Source: Rhodovibrionaceae bacterium
GTDB taxonomy: Bacteria > Pseudomonadota > Alphaproteobacteria > Kiloniellales > DSM-21159
Assembly: GCA_028282405.1 (NCBI GenBank)
Contig: JANQIA010000221.1
Span: 1 to 42,597, forward strand
Reading direction: 5' to 3'
Length of the DNA stretch: 42,597 nucleotides
Below are positions 1 through 10,283 of the stretch, piece by piece. Under the pieces are notes generated by a model. It ran no database searches, was not told the DNA's origin, and saw only the letters and a program-made list of their open reading frames with translations. A program made the translations under genes and the position numbers. The stretch's first letter is position 1. Each line of letters starts with the position of its first letter.

Positions 1-1205
1 CGCTCGCGGAACAGCCGGCCGAACTCGATCAGCTTGCGGTCGAACTCGGTCAGCTCGAAGGCCATCTGCTGCTTCTTGTCCGCCTCCTGCGCCTGCGAGA
101 AGAAGCGGATCATCGTGTTCATGATCTGCCCGTGGTCCTCGCGCGTGACCTTGCCGATGACGTTCTGCTTCAGGCGGGACAGCGAACCGAAGGGATCCAG
201 CACGCCGTCGTGCAGATAGAACTGGCCCTCGGTGATGTAGCCGGTGTTGTCGGGCACCGGGTGCGTGACGTCGTCGCCCGGCATGGTGGTGACGGTGAGG
301 ACGGTGACCGAGCCGCCCTTGGCATAGTCGCAGGCCTTCTCGTAGCGGCGGGCGAGCTGCGAATAGAGATCGCCCATGTAGCCCCGGTTCGAGGGCACCC
401 GCTCCATGGCGATGCCGACCTCCTTCAAGGCGTCGGCATAGGCGGTCATGTCGCTCATCAGCACCAGGACCCGTTTTCCCTCTTCCACCGCGAAGCGCTC
501 GGCCACGGCCAGCGCCATGTCGGGTACCAGGAGCCGCTCGACGATGGGGTCGGAGGCCTGATTGACGAACATCACCGTGCGCGAAAAGACGCCGGCATCC
601 TCGAAGGTCTTCCGGAAGGTGTAGTAGTCGTCGAAGATCAGGCCGAGGCCGCCGAACACGACAATGTCCGCATCCGCCTGAATGCCGATGCGGGCCAGGA
701 GCGGATTGAAGGGCTCGCCCGAGACCGAGAAGATCGGGATCTTCTGGCTTTCCACCAGCGAGTTGAAGATGTCGATCATCGGCACGTCGGTGCGGATCAT
801 GCGCTTGGGTACGATGCGCTCGCAGGGGTTCACCGTCGGCCCGCCGATGTCGACCTTGGGGTCCATCATGAGATCCGGCCCGCTGTCGATCGGCGTGCCG
901 GTGCCGTCGAACACGCGGCCCAGGATGTTGGGAGAATAGATCACCTGCATGGGGTGGCCTAGGAAGGTCACCGTGGCACCGGTCGAGATGCCCTTGGTGC
1001 CGGTAAAGACCTGCAGGGACACCCGGTCGCGCTCGATCTTGATGACCTGGGCCAGAGACCGGCTGCCATCCAGCAACTCCAGCACCGCCAGATCGCCGAA
1101 GCGGGCGGCAGCGCCGTCCCCGGCCGCAGATTCCGGCACCTGGACTTTCAGGATATCGCCGACGATCTCCAGCACCCTGGAGTAGCGAACCAGCTCCCGT
1201 GACAT
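1..1205 (-). CDS. ntpB: V-type ATP synthase subunit B (3' end outside window)
   Basis: This is the non-catalytic nucleotide-binding B subunit of a V/A-type rotary ATPase, part of the cytoplasmic V1 head. The gene runs off the left edge; about 401 codons are visible and the family usually has about 430-460. Motifs seen include [29 protein letters not shown] and [20 protein letters not shown]. These resemble the B subunits of spirochaetes and chlamydiae more than archaeal ones (from memory, not searched). It lacks a Walker A P-loop, as expected for B rather than A. The start is the ATG at 1205, preceded by a purine-rich GGAAGGGGG. It lies 28 bases downstream of carbamate kinase on the same strand. 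Having arcC, not the catalytic A subunit, directly upstream is unusual. The pumped ion (proton or sodium) cannot be told from this subunit. Confidence 0.93.
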   Translation of the reverse strand, partial: MSRELVRYSRVLEIVGDILKVQVPESAAGDGAAARFGDLAVLELLDGSRSLAQVIKIERDRVSLQVFTGTKGISTGATVTFLGHPMQVIYSPNILGRVFDGTGTPIDSGPDLMMDPKVDIGGPTVNPCERIVPKRMIRTDVPMIDIFNSLVESQKIPIFSVSGEPFNPLLARIGIQADADIVVFGGLGLIFDDYYTFRKTFEDAGVFSRTVMFVNQASDPIVERLLVPDMALAVAERFAVEEGKRVLVLMSDMTAYADALKEVGIAMERVPSNRGYMGDLYSQLARRYEKACDYAKGGSVTVLTVTTMPGDDVTHPVPDNTGYITEGQFYLHDGVLDPFGSLSRLKQNVIGKVTREDHGQIMNTMIRFFSQAQEADKKQQMAFELTEFDRKLIEFGRLFRE

Positions 1206-1233
1206 CGTCGCCTTACCCCCTTCCGCCCCTGCG

Positions 1234-2172
1234 TCAGGTCACCTGATAGAGCGCCATCTCGGTCGCTCCGTTATGAACAGTAGTGCCTGCCGTTCCCATC
1301 ACAATACCCTGCAGATCGGCCAAGGCCCCGATTGCGGCCGCTTTGCCCGTCGTTTCGGCGAAACTGCAGGCCGCTTCGACTTTCGGCCCCATCGAGCCCG
1401 CCGGAAAGCTGTACTTGCTCAGCTCCCTCGGCGCAGCGCGCTTTATGCCGCGGGCTTGCGGCGTTCCCCAATCGAGATACACCGCATCGGCGTCCGTCGC
1501 CATTATGAAAAGGTCTGCATCGAGCTCTCGCGCCAACAACTCACTGGCGAAATCCTTGTCGATCACCGCCTCGACACCGTGCAGCGTCCTGTTTTTGTCA
1601 TAGACCGTCGGAATTCCGCCGCCGCCGGCGCAGATCACGATGGTGCCCTTCTCCAGCAGCCATTTGATCGGACGGATCTCGAAGATCCGCTTCGGCGCTG
1701 GCGAAGGCACGACGCGCCGCCACTTGTCGCCGTCCTGCTTGATGGCCCAGCCCTTCTCCGCAGCCAGGCGCTCGGCGTCTGCCTGGTCGTAGACCGGCCC
1801 GATGAACTTGGTCGGCTGCTGAAAGGCTGGGTCGGCGCCGTCCACCTCGATCATCGTCAGGATGGTGGCAAAGGGAACCTCTTGCGGCAGCAGGTTCCCC
1901 ATCTCCTGCTCGATCATGTAGCCGATCATGCCTTCGGTTTCGGCCCCCAAGACATCGAGCGGATAGGCTTCGTCGGGTTTGTAGGCAGCGCCCTGCAAGG
2001 CCAGCAGGCCGACCTGCGGGCCGTTGCCGTGGGACACGACCAGCTCGTGCTCCTTCGCGATCGGCGCCATCACCTCGGCGGCGACACGAATGTTCTCTCG
2101 CTGGTTTTCAGCGGTCAGAGCCTGGCCGCGGCGCAGCAAGGCATTGCCGCCCAGGGCGACGACGACCCGCAT
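1234..2172 (-). CDS. arcC: Carbamate kinase
   Basis: This enzyme converts carbamoyl phosphate and ADP to carbamate and ATP, the ATP-yielding last step of the arginine deiminase pathway, in the cytoplasm. The 312-residue product has the amino acid kinase fold. It opens with [13 protein letters not shown] and carries [24 protein letters not shown], an [11 protein letters not shown] segment and the [14 protein letters not shown] region, all typical of carbamate kinases. The length is normal. The start ATG at 2172 lies 3 bases after the arcB stop, so the two are almost certainly co-transcribed. The order arcA-arcB-arcC supports a catabolic role. No missing motif was noticed. Confidence 0.96.
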   Translation of the reverse strand: MRVVVALGGNALLRRGQALTAENQRENIRVAAEVMAPIAKEHELVVSHGNGPQVGLLALQGAAYKPDEAYPLDVLGAETEGMIGYMIEQEMGNLLPQEVPFATILTMIEVDGADPAFQQPTKFIGPVYDQADAERLAAEKGWAIKQDGDKWRRVVPSPAPKRIFEIRPIKWLLEKGTIVICAGGGGIPTVYDKNRTLHGVEAVIDKDFASELLARELDADLFIMATDADAVYLDWGTPQARGIKRAAPRELSKYSFPAGSMGPKVEAACSFAETTGKAAAIGALADLQGIVMGTAGTTVHNGATEMALYQVT

Positions 2173-2175
2173 GGC

Positions 2176-3177
2176 TCAGCTTCCCATGGTGGCGACCAAC
2201 ACCGCCTTGATGGTGTGCATGCGGTTCTCCGCCTGCTCGAACTGAATGCCGGCCGGCGACTCGAAAACCTCGTCGGTGACCTCCATCTCGGCGATGCCGA
2301 ACTTCTCGTACATATCCTCGCCGACCTTGGTCTCCCGATTGTGAAAGGCCGGCAGGCAATGCATGAACTTGGTCGTGGGGGTGCCCGAGGCCTTCATCAG
2401 CGCCTTGTTGACCTGGTAGGGCGTGAGCAGCTTGATGCGCTCCTGCCAGACCTCGGCCGGCTCTCCCATCGACACCCAGACGTCGGTGTGGATGAAGTCG
2501 CAACCGGCTACGGCTTCCTGAGGGTCATCGGTGATTGTGAGGCGGGCGCCGTAGGTTTCCGCCAGCTCCCGTGCCGGCCCCTCGAACTCCTCGGTCGGCC
2601 ACAGCGATTTCGGCGCGGCAATTCGAACATCCATGCCCATCAAGCAGCCGGCGATCATCAGCGAGTGCCCCATGTTGCTGCGGGCATCGCCGACGAAGGC
2701 ATAGGAGATACTGGTGAGCGGCTTGTCGCTGTGCTCGAGCATGGTTTGCAGGTCGGCCAGCATCTGGGTCGGATGGAATTCGTCGGTCAGGCCGTTGAAC
2801 ACCGGCACGCCGGCATACTGCGACAGTTCCTCGACCACCGCTTGGCCGAAACCGCGGTACTCGATGGCGTCGTACATGCGGCCCAGGACCCGCGCCGTGT
2901 CCTTCATGGACTCCTTGTGGCCGATCTGCGAGCCGGAGGGGCCGAGGTAGGTCACGCCGGCCCCCTGGTCCATGGCGGCGACCTCAAAGGCGCACATGGT
3001 TCGGGTCGAGGTCTTCTCGAAGATCAGGCAGATGTTCTTGCCTTTGAGGTGCTGCTGCTCGGTCCCGGCATACTTGGCGCGCTTCAGATCGCGCGACAGG
3101 TCGAGCAGGAAGCGGACCTCCCGCTGATTGAAATCGAGCAGCTTGAGAAAGCTGCGCCCTTTCAGATTGAACGCCAT
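2176..3177 (-). CDS. arcB: Ornithine carbamoyltransferase, catabolic type
   Basis: This enzyme catalyses phosphorolysis of citrulline to ornithine and carbamoyl phosphate in the arginine deiminase pathway. The 333-residue product has the carbamoyl-phosphate binding motif STRT at about residues 57-60, HPTQ at about 135-138 and HCLPAFHN at about 273-280. The length (about 333 rather than about 310) and the position between arcA and arcC favour the catabolic over the biosynthetic (ArgF) form; sequence alone would not settle this. The start is the ATG at 3177, 42 bases after the arcA stop, with a GGGAGA-type ribosome binding site upstream. The gene ends 3 bases before arcC. Confidence 0.96.
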   Translation of the reverse strand: MAFNLKGRSFLKLLDFNQREVRFLLDLSRDLKRAKYAGTEQQHLKGKNICLIFEKTSTRTMCAFEVAAMDQGAGVTYLGPSGSQIGHKESMKDTARVLGRMYDAIEYRGFGQAVVEELSQYAGVPVFNGLTDEFHPTQMLADLQTMLEHSDKPLTSISYAFVGDARSNMGHSLMIAGCLMGMDVRIAAPKSLWPTEEFEGPARELAETYGARLTITDDPQEAVAGCDFIHTDVWVSMGEPAEVWQERIKLLTPYQVNKALMKASGTPTTKFMHCLPAFHNRETKVGEDMYEKFGIAEMEVTDEVFESPAGIQFEQAENRMHTIKAVLVATMGS

Positions 3178-3219
3178 GAAACGTCTCCCTGAGGCTAGTC
3201 TAGCGTGTAAAGCGTGACG

Positions 3220-5905
<2,686 letters not shown>

Positions 5906-5946
5906 GACGCCGCCGCTCCTCCCTGCATCGTCCAGCTCTCACAAAA

Positions 5947-5967
5947 AGTACGCCAAAAACACGTACT
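5947..5967 (-). promoter_or_regulatory. Inverted repeat, candidate operator for the arc operon
   Basis: AGTACG (5947-5952) and CGTACT (5962-5967) form a perfect 6-base inverted repeat with a 9-base A-rich spacer. It lies between the candidate -10 box and the start of the YfcC-like gene, where a repressor would block transcription. The binding protein is unknown; the short symmetric arms would suit a GntR- or TetR-type dimer, but that is a guess. Confidence 0.35.
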
Positions 5968-5980
5968 AAAAGTAAGTATT

Positions 5981-6009
5981 AATCTAGACAGCGCGATTTT
6001 CTAAAGCAA
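5981..6009 (-). promoter_or_regulatory. Candidate sigma70-like promoter for the arc genes
   Basis: On the minus strand TTGCTT (6004-6009) is followed after 17 bases by TAGATT (5981-5986). It sits in an AT-rich island between ackA and the YfcC-like carrier gene. The -35 box matches consensus weakly and the -10 moderately. No FNR-type TTGAT-N4-ATCAA box was found here despite the expected link of the pathway to anaerobiosis. Confidence 0.3.
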
Positions 6010-6019
6010 CAACAACCCC

Positions 6020-7213
6020 TTACCCCGCCCTGCGCAGCTCCGTGCAGTCGAGCGTATGCTCGGCAATCATGCGTTCCTCATCGGTCGGAATCACCAGGAC
6101 CAGCGGCCGGCTATCGCCTTGGCTGATGCGCGTGGCCCCCTGTGCATTGGCGGCCTCGTCGAGGGTCACGCCGAGCCAAGCCATGCGCCCGCAGATGCTC
6201 TCGCGGATCTCCGGCGCGTTCTCGCCGATGCCGGCAGTGAAGACGATGGCGTCGAGGCCACCGAGGACCGAAGCCAGCGCCCCCATCTCCTTGGCCGTGC
6301 GGTAGGCGAAGAAGTCCAGGGCCCGCTTGGCGCCGGGCGCTTCGCTGGCAAGCAGGTCGCGCACGTCGTTGCTGACGCCCGACAGGCCCTTGAGGCCGCT
6401 GCCGTGGTACAGCAGATGCTCGAGCTCTGCGGCGTCCATTCCTTTGTGGCCGATCAGGTAGAGCACGACACCGGAGTCGAGCGCGCCCGGCCGGGTGCCC
6501 ATGGGCAGGCCGTCGAGCGCGGTGAAGCCCATGGTGCTGTCGAGGCTGCGACCGGCCTTGAGCGCGCAGAGCGAGGCACCGCTGCCGAGATGGGCGACGA
6601 TCACCCGGCCGTCCGCCACCTCCGGCGCGACCTGCGGCAAGGCCTGGGCAATGTACTCATAGGACAGCCCGTGAAAGCCGTAGCGCCGCACGCCCTCGTC
6701 ATAGAGCGACTCGGGGATGGCGAAGCGGTCGGCAAGCTCGCCATGACCGCGGTGAAAGGCGGTGTCGAAGCAAGCCACCTGCGGCGTGCCCGGCCAGCGC
6801 TCCCGGATGGCCTTGATGGGGGCCAAATTGTTAGGCTGATGCAGCGGCGCCAGCGGCACGTAGTTTTCGAGTTCGGCAAGAACGGCCTCGTCCACCATCA
6901 CCGGTGCGTCGAAGTTGGGGCCACCGTGCACCACCCGGTGGCCAACGGCCATCGGCCGGGCCCCGGCCAGGCGCTCTTCCAGCCAGCGGTTCAAGATAGC
7001 CATGGCGCTTGGCACATCGGCGACCTCGTCCGGGCCGTAGGACTGCTCGATCAGCACAGCCCCCTCGGCGTCCTTGGCGACGAAGTGCGGCTGGGCGCCG
7101 ATGCCCTCGATCTGCCCCTTGAAGCGACGCTTGAGCGCTCCGCCCTCGACGGCAAAAAGCTGGAACTTGATGCTGGAGGACCCGGCGTTGAGAACCAGGA
7201 TGCTTTCGGTCAT
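6020..7213 (-). CDS. ackA: Acetate kinase
   Basis: This enzyme interconverts acetyl phosphate plus ADP and acetate plus ATP in the cytoplasm. The 397-residue product is of normal length. It starts MTESILVLNAGSSSIKFQLF, which contains acetate kinase signature 1, and later has VAHLGSGASL (signature 2), GHRVVHGG, CFDTAFHRG and the C-terminal VIPTDEERMIAEH. It lies between the response regulator gene (149 bases upstream) and the arginine deiminase genes (114 bases downstream). No phosphotransacetylase gene is in the window, so the acetyl-phosphate source is unknown. The grouping places two substrate-level phosphorylation routes side by side. Confidence 0.96.
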   Translation of the reverse strand: MTESILVLNAGSSSIKFQLFAVEGGALKRRFKGQIEGIGAQPHFVAKDAEGAVLIEQSYGPDEVADVPSAMAILNRWLEERLAGARPMAVGHRVVHGGPNFDAPVMVDEAVLAELENYVPLAPLHQPNNLAPIKAIRERWPGTPQVACFDTAFHRGHGELADRFAIPESLYDEGVRRYGFHGLSYEYIAQALPQVAPEVADGRVIVAHLGSGASLCALKAGRSLDSTMGFTALDGLPMGTRPGALDSGVVLYLIGHKGMDAAELEHLLYHGSGLKGLSGVSNDVRDLLASEAPGAKRALDFFAYRTAKEMGALASVLGGLDAIVFTAGIGENAPEIRESICGRMAWLGVTLDEAANAQGATRISQGDSRPLVLVIPTDEERMIAEHTLDCTELRRAG

Positions 7214-7362
7214 GGCGCGGGGCTGCCTTGCCTATCTTCGCCGTGGAGCCTAGTGCCCCTTCATGCAGCACACCAGTCTCGACGGATTAAGTATTTGTTT
7301 CGCGGATACAACAGCATAGGCCTCGGCGCGGCACCACCCCCTTCGGCGTCATCATTCGCCAA

Positions 7363-8112
7363 CTAAGAAGGAGTCCATTCGACGGTCGAGGCAAAGAGAT
7401 AGCCCGCGCCGTAGACTGTCCGGATCAGACCCTTCTTCCCCTCATCAGCCTGCAGCTTCTTGCGCAGCCGGGAGATGCGCACGTCGATCGCTCGGTCGAA
7501 GCTCTCCTCGCTCCCGGCCTTGGTCAGAAGAAAGTCCCGCGTCAGCACCCTCTGCGGCGCCTCCAGGAAGGCCTGCAGCAGGCGTGCCTCGGCGGCACTG
7601 AGCTCCACATCGGCACCCTGCGGCGACGTCAGGGTCATGCTGCCGGCATCGAAGCGCCAGCCGGCAAAGCGCGCGACGGCCGCGACCGGCGCTTCGCCCG
7701 AGCTTTCGCCTTCGAAGCGCCGCAGGACGGAGCGCACGCGCGCCACCACCTCGCGCGGGTCGAAGGGCTTGATCACATAGTCGTCGGCGCCAAGCTCCAA
7801 GCCCACGATGCGGTCGGAAGGATGCTGCCGGGCCGAGAGGATGATGACCGGTGTGTCCGCCTGCTCGCGAATGCGCCGCAAGAGGTTCATGCCGTCGCCG
7901 TCCGGGAGTCCAAGGTCGAGCAGACAAAGGCTCGGCGCCTCCTGCCGCAACGTGGCGAGGAAGGCGCCGCCCGAGCTGTAGCTCTTGGTGCGGAAGCCGT
8001 GTTCCTCAAGCGTGCGAGCGATCATCTCCGCGATCGGCCGCTCATCTTCGACGATGGCAATGGTCTTGCTCATGGGCAACGGTGGCGAGATTGGCTCGCT
8101 GGCGCTCTCCAT
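7363..8112 (-). CDS. OmpR-family response regulator
   Basis: This is a cytoplasmic DNA-binding response regulator of 249 residues: a receiver domain (about 16-130) and a winged-helix trans_reg_C domain (about 145-245). The acidic pair is in VEDERP, the phosphoacceptor is Asp66 in LLDLGLPDG, and the conserved lysine is Lys115 in VIKPFD; Ser93 replaces the usual Thr. The C-terminal part has the DVRISRLRKKL recognition-helix region and ends GAGYLFAS. The start ATG at 8112 has AAGG just before it and lies 5 bases after the kinase stop; an internal ATG at 8073 (MSKTIAIVEDE) is an alternative matching the usual N-terminus. The partner is the upstream hybrid kinase. Targets are unknown; the downstream ackA-arc genes and the divergent liv operon are candidates. 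Confidence 0.93.
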   Translation of the reverse strand: MESASEPISPPLPMSKTIAIVEDERPIAEMIARTLEEHGFRTKSYSSGGAFLATLRQEAPSLCLLDLGLPDGDGMNLLRRIREQADTPVIILSARQHPSDRIVGLELGADDYVIKPFDPREVVARVRSVLRRFEGESSGEAPVAAVARFAGWRFDAGSMTLTSPQGADVELSAAEARLLQAFLEAPQRVLTRDFLLTKAGSEESFDRAIDVRISRLRKKLQADEGKKGLIRTVYGAGYLFASTVEWTPS

Positions 8113-8117
8113 CCTTG

Positions 8118-10067
8118 TCAGGCCGAGCGCCCGATGAGACCGGCCAGGGCCTCCGTCGCGAAGGGCTTGGGCAAGACCGGGAAAGGACAGCCTGCCAGCG
8201 CCTCCCGGTCCTGGCCCTGGGCGAAACCGCTGATCAGGCCGACCTTGATGGTGGGCGTGATGGACTTGGCTTGCCTGGCCAAAGCGATGCCGTTCATCTC
8301 GCCGGGCATGATAATGTCCGAGACGAGATAGCGGATCTCGCCGATCGAGCGGATCATCTCGAGCGCTTCCTCAGCATCCTCGGCTTCCAAGACGCTGAAG
8401 CCGAGATCGATGAGCTGGCGGCGCACCACGGCACGCACGGCGGCATCGTCCTCCACCAGAAGCACCAGCTCACCCTGCCCCTCCGCCAAAGGCGTCGCAT
8501 CCGGGTCCTCGAACGCCTCGTCCGGCGCGCTATCCGTCCCGGCCCTATCGGCGCACGGCAGATAGAGAGTGATGCAGCACCCATCGCCCGGCTGTGAGCG
8601 CAGGGCCACGGTGCCCGAGGCATGACGGGCAAAGCCGTAGACGGTGCTGAGACCCAAGCCGTTGCCGGCACCGAATGTCTTGGTGGTGTAGAAGGGCTCG
8701 AAGGCGCGCTGGCGCGTCACCTCGCTCATGCCCATGCCGTCGTCCTCGACATCGATGCGCACGTAGTCTCCCGGCTGAAGCTCGAGCTCCGCCGCACGCT
8801 CGGCCTCCAGTCGCTCCTCGCCAACGGCATAGAGGATGCGCCCGCTGCCGTTCATGGCATCGCGCGCGTTGAGCGCCAGATTGAGCAAGGCGTTCTCGAG
8901 CTGGCTGCGATCGACGCGCGTGGGCCGTGGCGCGTCCTTGATTTGAACCACGATCTCAATGGAGCTGGGCAAGGAACGGCGCAGCAGGCGGGCGAGATCG
9001 TTCAAGGTCGCCGCCACGTCGATCGGCCGCGGGTCGACCGCCCCGCCCCGCGCAAAGGCCAGGAGCCGGCTGATCAGGCTTGCCCCGCGATTGGCGGCTT
9101 CGATCGCCGGCTCGACCAGCTCGACGAGATCCTCGTCATCGTCCGCACGGGCCTTCACATCCTTCAAGTTGCCGAGAATGATGGTCAGCAAGTTGTTGAA
9201 ATCGTGCGCCACACCCCCGGTCAACTGGCCGATGGCTTCCATCTTCTGCGACTGCCGGAGCGCTGCCTCGCGCTGGTTCTGCTCGGTCACATCCAAGGAG
9301 AGGACGAAGCAGCCCCGAACCATGCCGGCGGGGTCAACGTCCGGCAGCAGCGTGCTGCGCATGTCGGCGTAGGCGCCGCTCGGCCCCTTGCGGCGATACT
9401 CGTAGGTCATCTCCTCGCCGTTCAAAGCCCGTTCTATCCTCGGCTCGAGCTCCTCAAACAGGCTCTCGCCCAGGACCTCCACAACCGGCCGGTCTTGCAT
9501 GGCCGCAACGCTCAGCCCGAACCAACTGGCATAGCGGCGGTTGGCGAAGGTGTAGCAAGGCCGGGTGTCGATGTAGGCGATGAGCGCGGGGATCGCATCG
9601 GTGATAAGACGCAAGCGCTCCTCGCTGTGCCGCAGGTCGGAGGTGCGCTCGGCGACGGCTTGCTCCAGCGCCTCCTCTCGCTGGCGCTGATCGGTGATGT
9701 CCGTGTAGGTCGTGACGAAGCCGCCGCCGGGAAGCGGGTCGCCCTTCACCGCGATGACGTCGCCGTTGGGACGCACCCGCTCCAGATAGTGGGGACGGAA
9801 GCTGCGCGCGATCTCGACCCGCTCCGACACCAGGGTTTCGATGTCGCCGTCGCCATATTCGCCGCGCTCGGCGTTGTGGCGCATGAACTCCGAGAAGTGG
9901 GTGCCGATCTCGGCCAGATGCTCGGGAAACTCCAGAAGATCGAAGAAGTGCTTGTTGCGCCCGACCAGGCGCAGCTCGCCATCGAAGGCGGTGAAGCCTT
10001 GGTTGATGTGGTCCAGGGCGGCCTGCAGCAGCCTTAGCTGCTGCTGCTCAGATGAGCCTTCCGGCAT
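8118..10067 (-). CDS. Soluble hybrid sensor histidine kinase (PAS-PAS-HisKA-HATPase-REC)
   Basis: This 649-residue sensor kinase has no membrane segment, so it senses a cytoplasmic signal. Order: a PAS_7-type domain (about 12-126), a second PAS (about 150-262), a HisKA region with GGVAHDFNNLLT (phospho-His about 288), an HATPase domain with NALLNLALNARDAM (N box), DDGMGM (G1), FEPFYTTK (F box) and GNGLGLSTVYG (G2), and a C-terminal receiver with VEDD, phospho-Asp about 584 in VSDIIMPGEMNG and Lys about 634 in LPKPF. The attached receiver and the separate OmpR-type regulator suggest a phosphorelay or an internal brake; no Hpt domain is present. The ATG at 10067 was preferred over a TTG at 10094. 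The first PAS is nearly duplicated in the divergent livG-like gene. Confidence 0.94.
   Translation of the reverse strand: MPEGSSEQQQLRLLQAALDHINQGFTAFDGELRLVGRNKHFFDLLEFPEHLAEIGTHFSEFMRHNAERGEYGDGDIETLVSERVEIARSFRPHYLERVRPNGDVIAVKGDPLPGGGFVTTYTDITDQRQREEALEQAVAERTSDLRHSEERLRLITDAIPALIAYIDTRPCYTFANRRYASWFGLSVAAMQDRPVVEVLGESLFEELEPRIERALNGEEMTYEYRRKGPSGAYADMRSTLLPDVDPAGMVRGCFVLSLDVTEQNQREAALRQSQKMEAIGQLTGGVAHDFNNLLTIILGNLKDVKARADDDEDLVELVEPAIEAANRGASLISRLLAFARGGAVDPRPIDVAATLNDLARLLRRSLPSSIEIVVQIKDAPRPTRVDRSQLENALLNLALNARDAMNGSGRILYAVGEERLEAERAAELELQPGDYVRIDVEDDGMGMSEVTRQRAFEPFYTTKTFGAGNGLGLSTVYGFARHASGTVALRSQPGDGCCITLYLPCADRAGTDSAPDEAFEDPDATPLAEGQGELVLLVEDDAAVRAVVRRQLIDLGFSVLEAEDAEEALEMIRSIGEIRYLVSDIIMPGEMNGIALARQAKSITPTIKVGLISGFAQGQDREALAGCPFPVLPKPFATEALAGLIGRSA
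9693..10028. repeat. Inverted repeat arm 1 (PAS domain of the kinase)
   Basis: This arm encodes the first PAS domain of the histidine kinase on the minus strand. It matches the plus-strand arm at 10326-10661 over 112 codons. By hand alignment 92 of 112 residues are identical (about 82%). There are identical DNA runs of 41, 38 and 38 bases, including synonymous positions. The match ends abruptly at the TDIT motif. Confidence 0.85.
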
Positions 10068-10149
10068 GGCGAAACGCGCTCCAGCTCGAGACAATCCAAC
10101 ACACGATTGTTGTACACCAAATAATACGCATCAACCCGAATGAAATATT

Positions 10150-10184
10150 TTGAATTTCTTCTGCAACAATTTGCAACAATTCAA
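10150..10184. promoter_or_regulatory. Tandem 10-base repeat within an inverted repeat, candidate regulator site
   Basis: TGCAACAATT occurs twice head-to-tail (10162-10171 and 10172-10181), a spacing of about one helical turn, which is the arrangement OmpR/PhoB-type regulators often bind. TTGAATT (10150-10156) and AATTCAA (10178-10184) also form an inverted repeat around it. It lies in the AT-rich 216-base region between the divergent kinase and PAS-LivG genes, so it could control either. The link to the neighbouring OmpR-type regulator is inference. Confidence 0.4.
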
Positions 10185-10233
10185 ACAAACTTCAGAAAAG
10201 ACACCTCCCTAGTCTCGGCCTGAATAAGAGAAA

Positions 10234-10254
10234 GCGGGGCCAAGACGACCCCGC
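10234..10254 (+). promoter_or_regulatory. GC-rich leader hairpin before the PAS-livG gene
   Basis: GCGGGG (10234-10239) and CCCCGC (10249-10254) can pair around a 9-base loop, 29 bases before the ATG at 10284. No T-run follows, so it is not a standard intrinsic terminator. It could stabilise the leader or affect translation; no known riboswitch was recognised. A GGGAGGA at 10264-10270 lies between the hairpin and the start, with a long 13-base spacer. Confidence 0.35.
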
Positions 10255-10283
10255 CATCATAATGGGAGGACCGACACCTGGCC

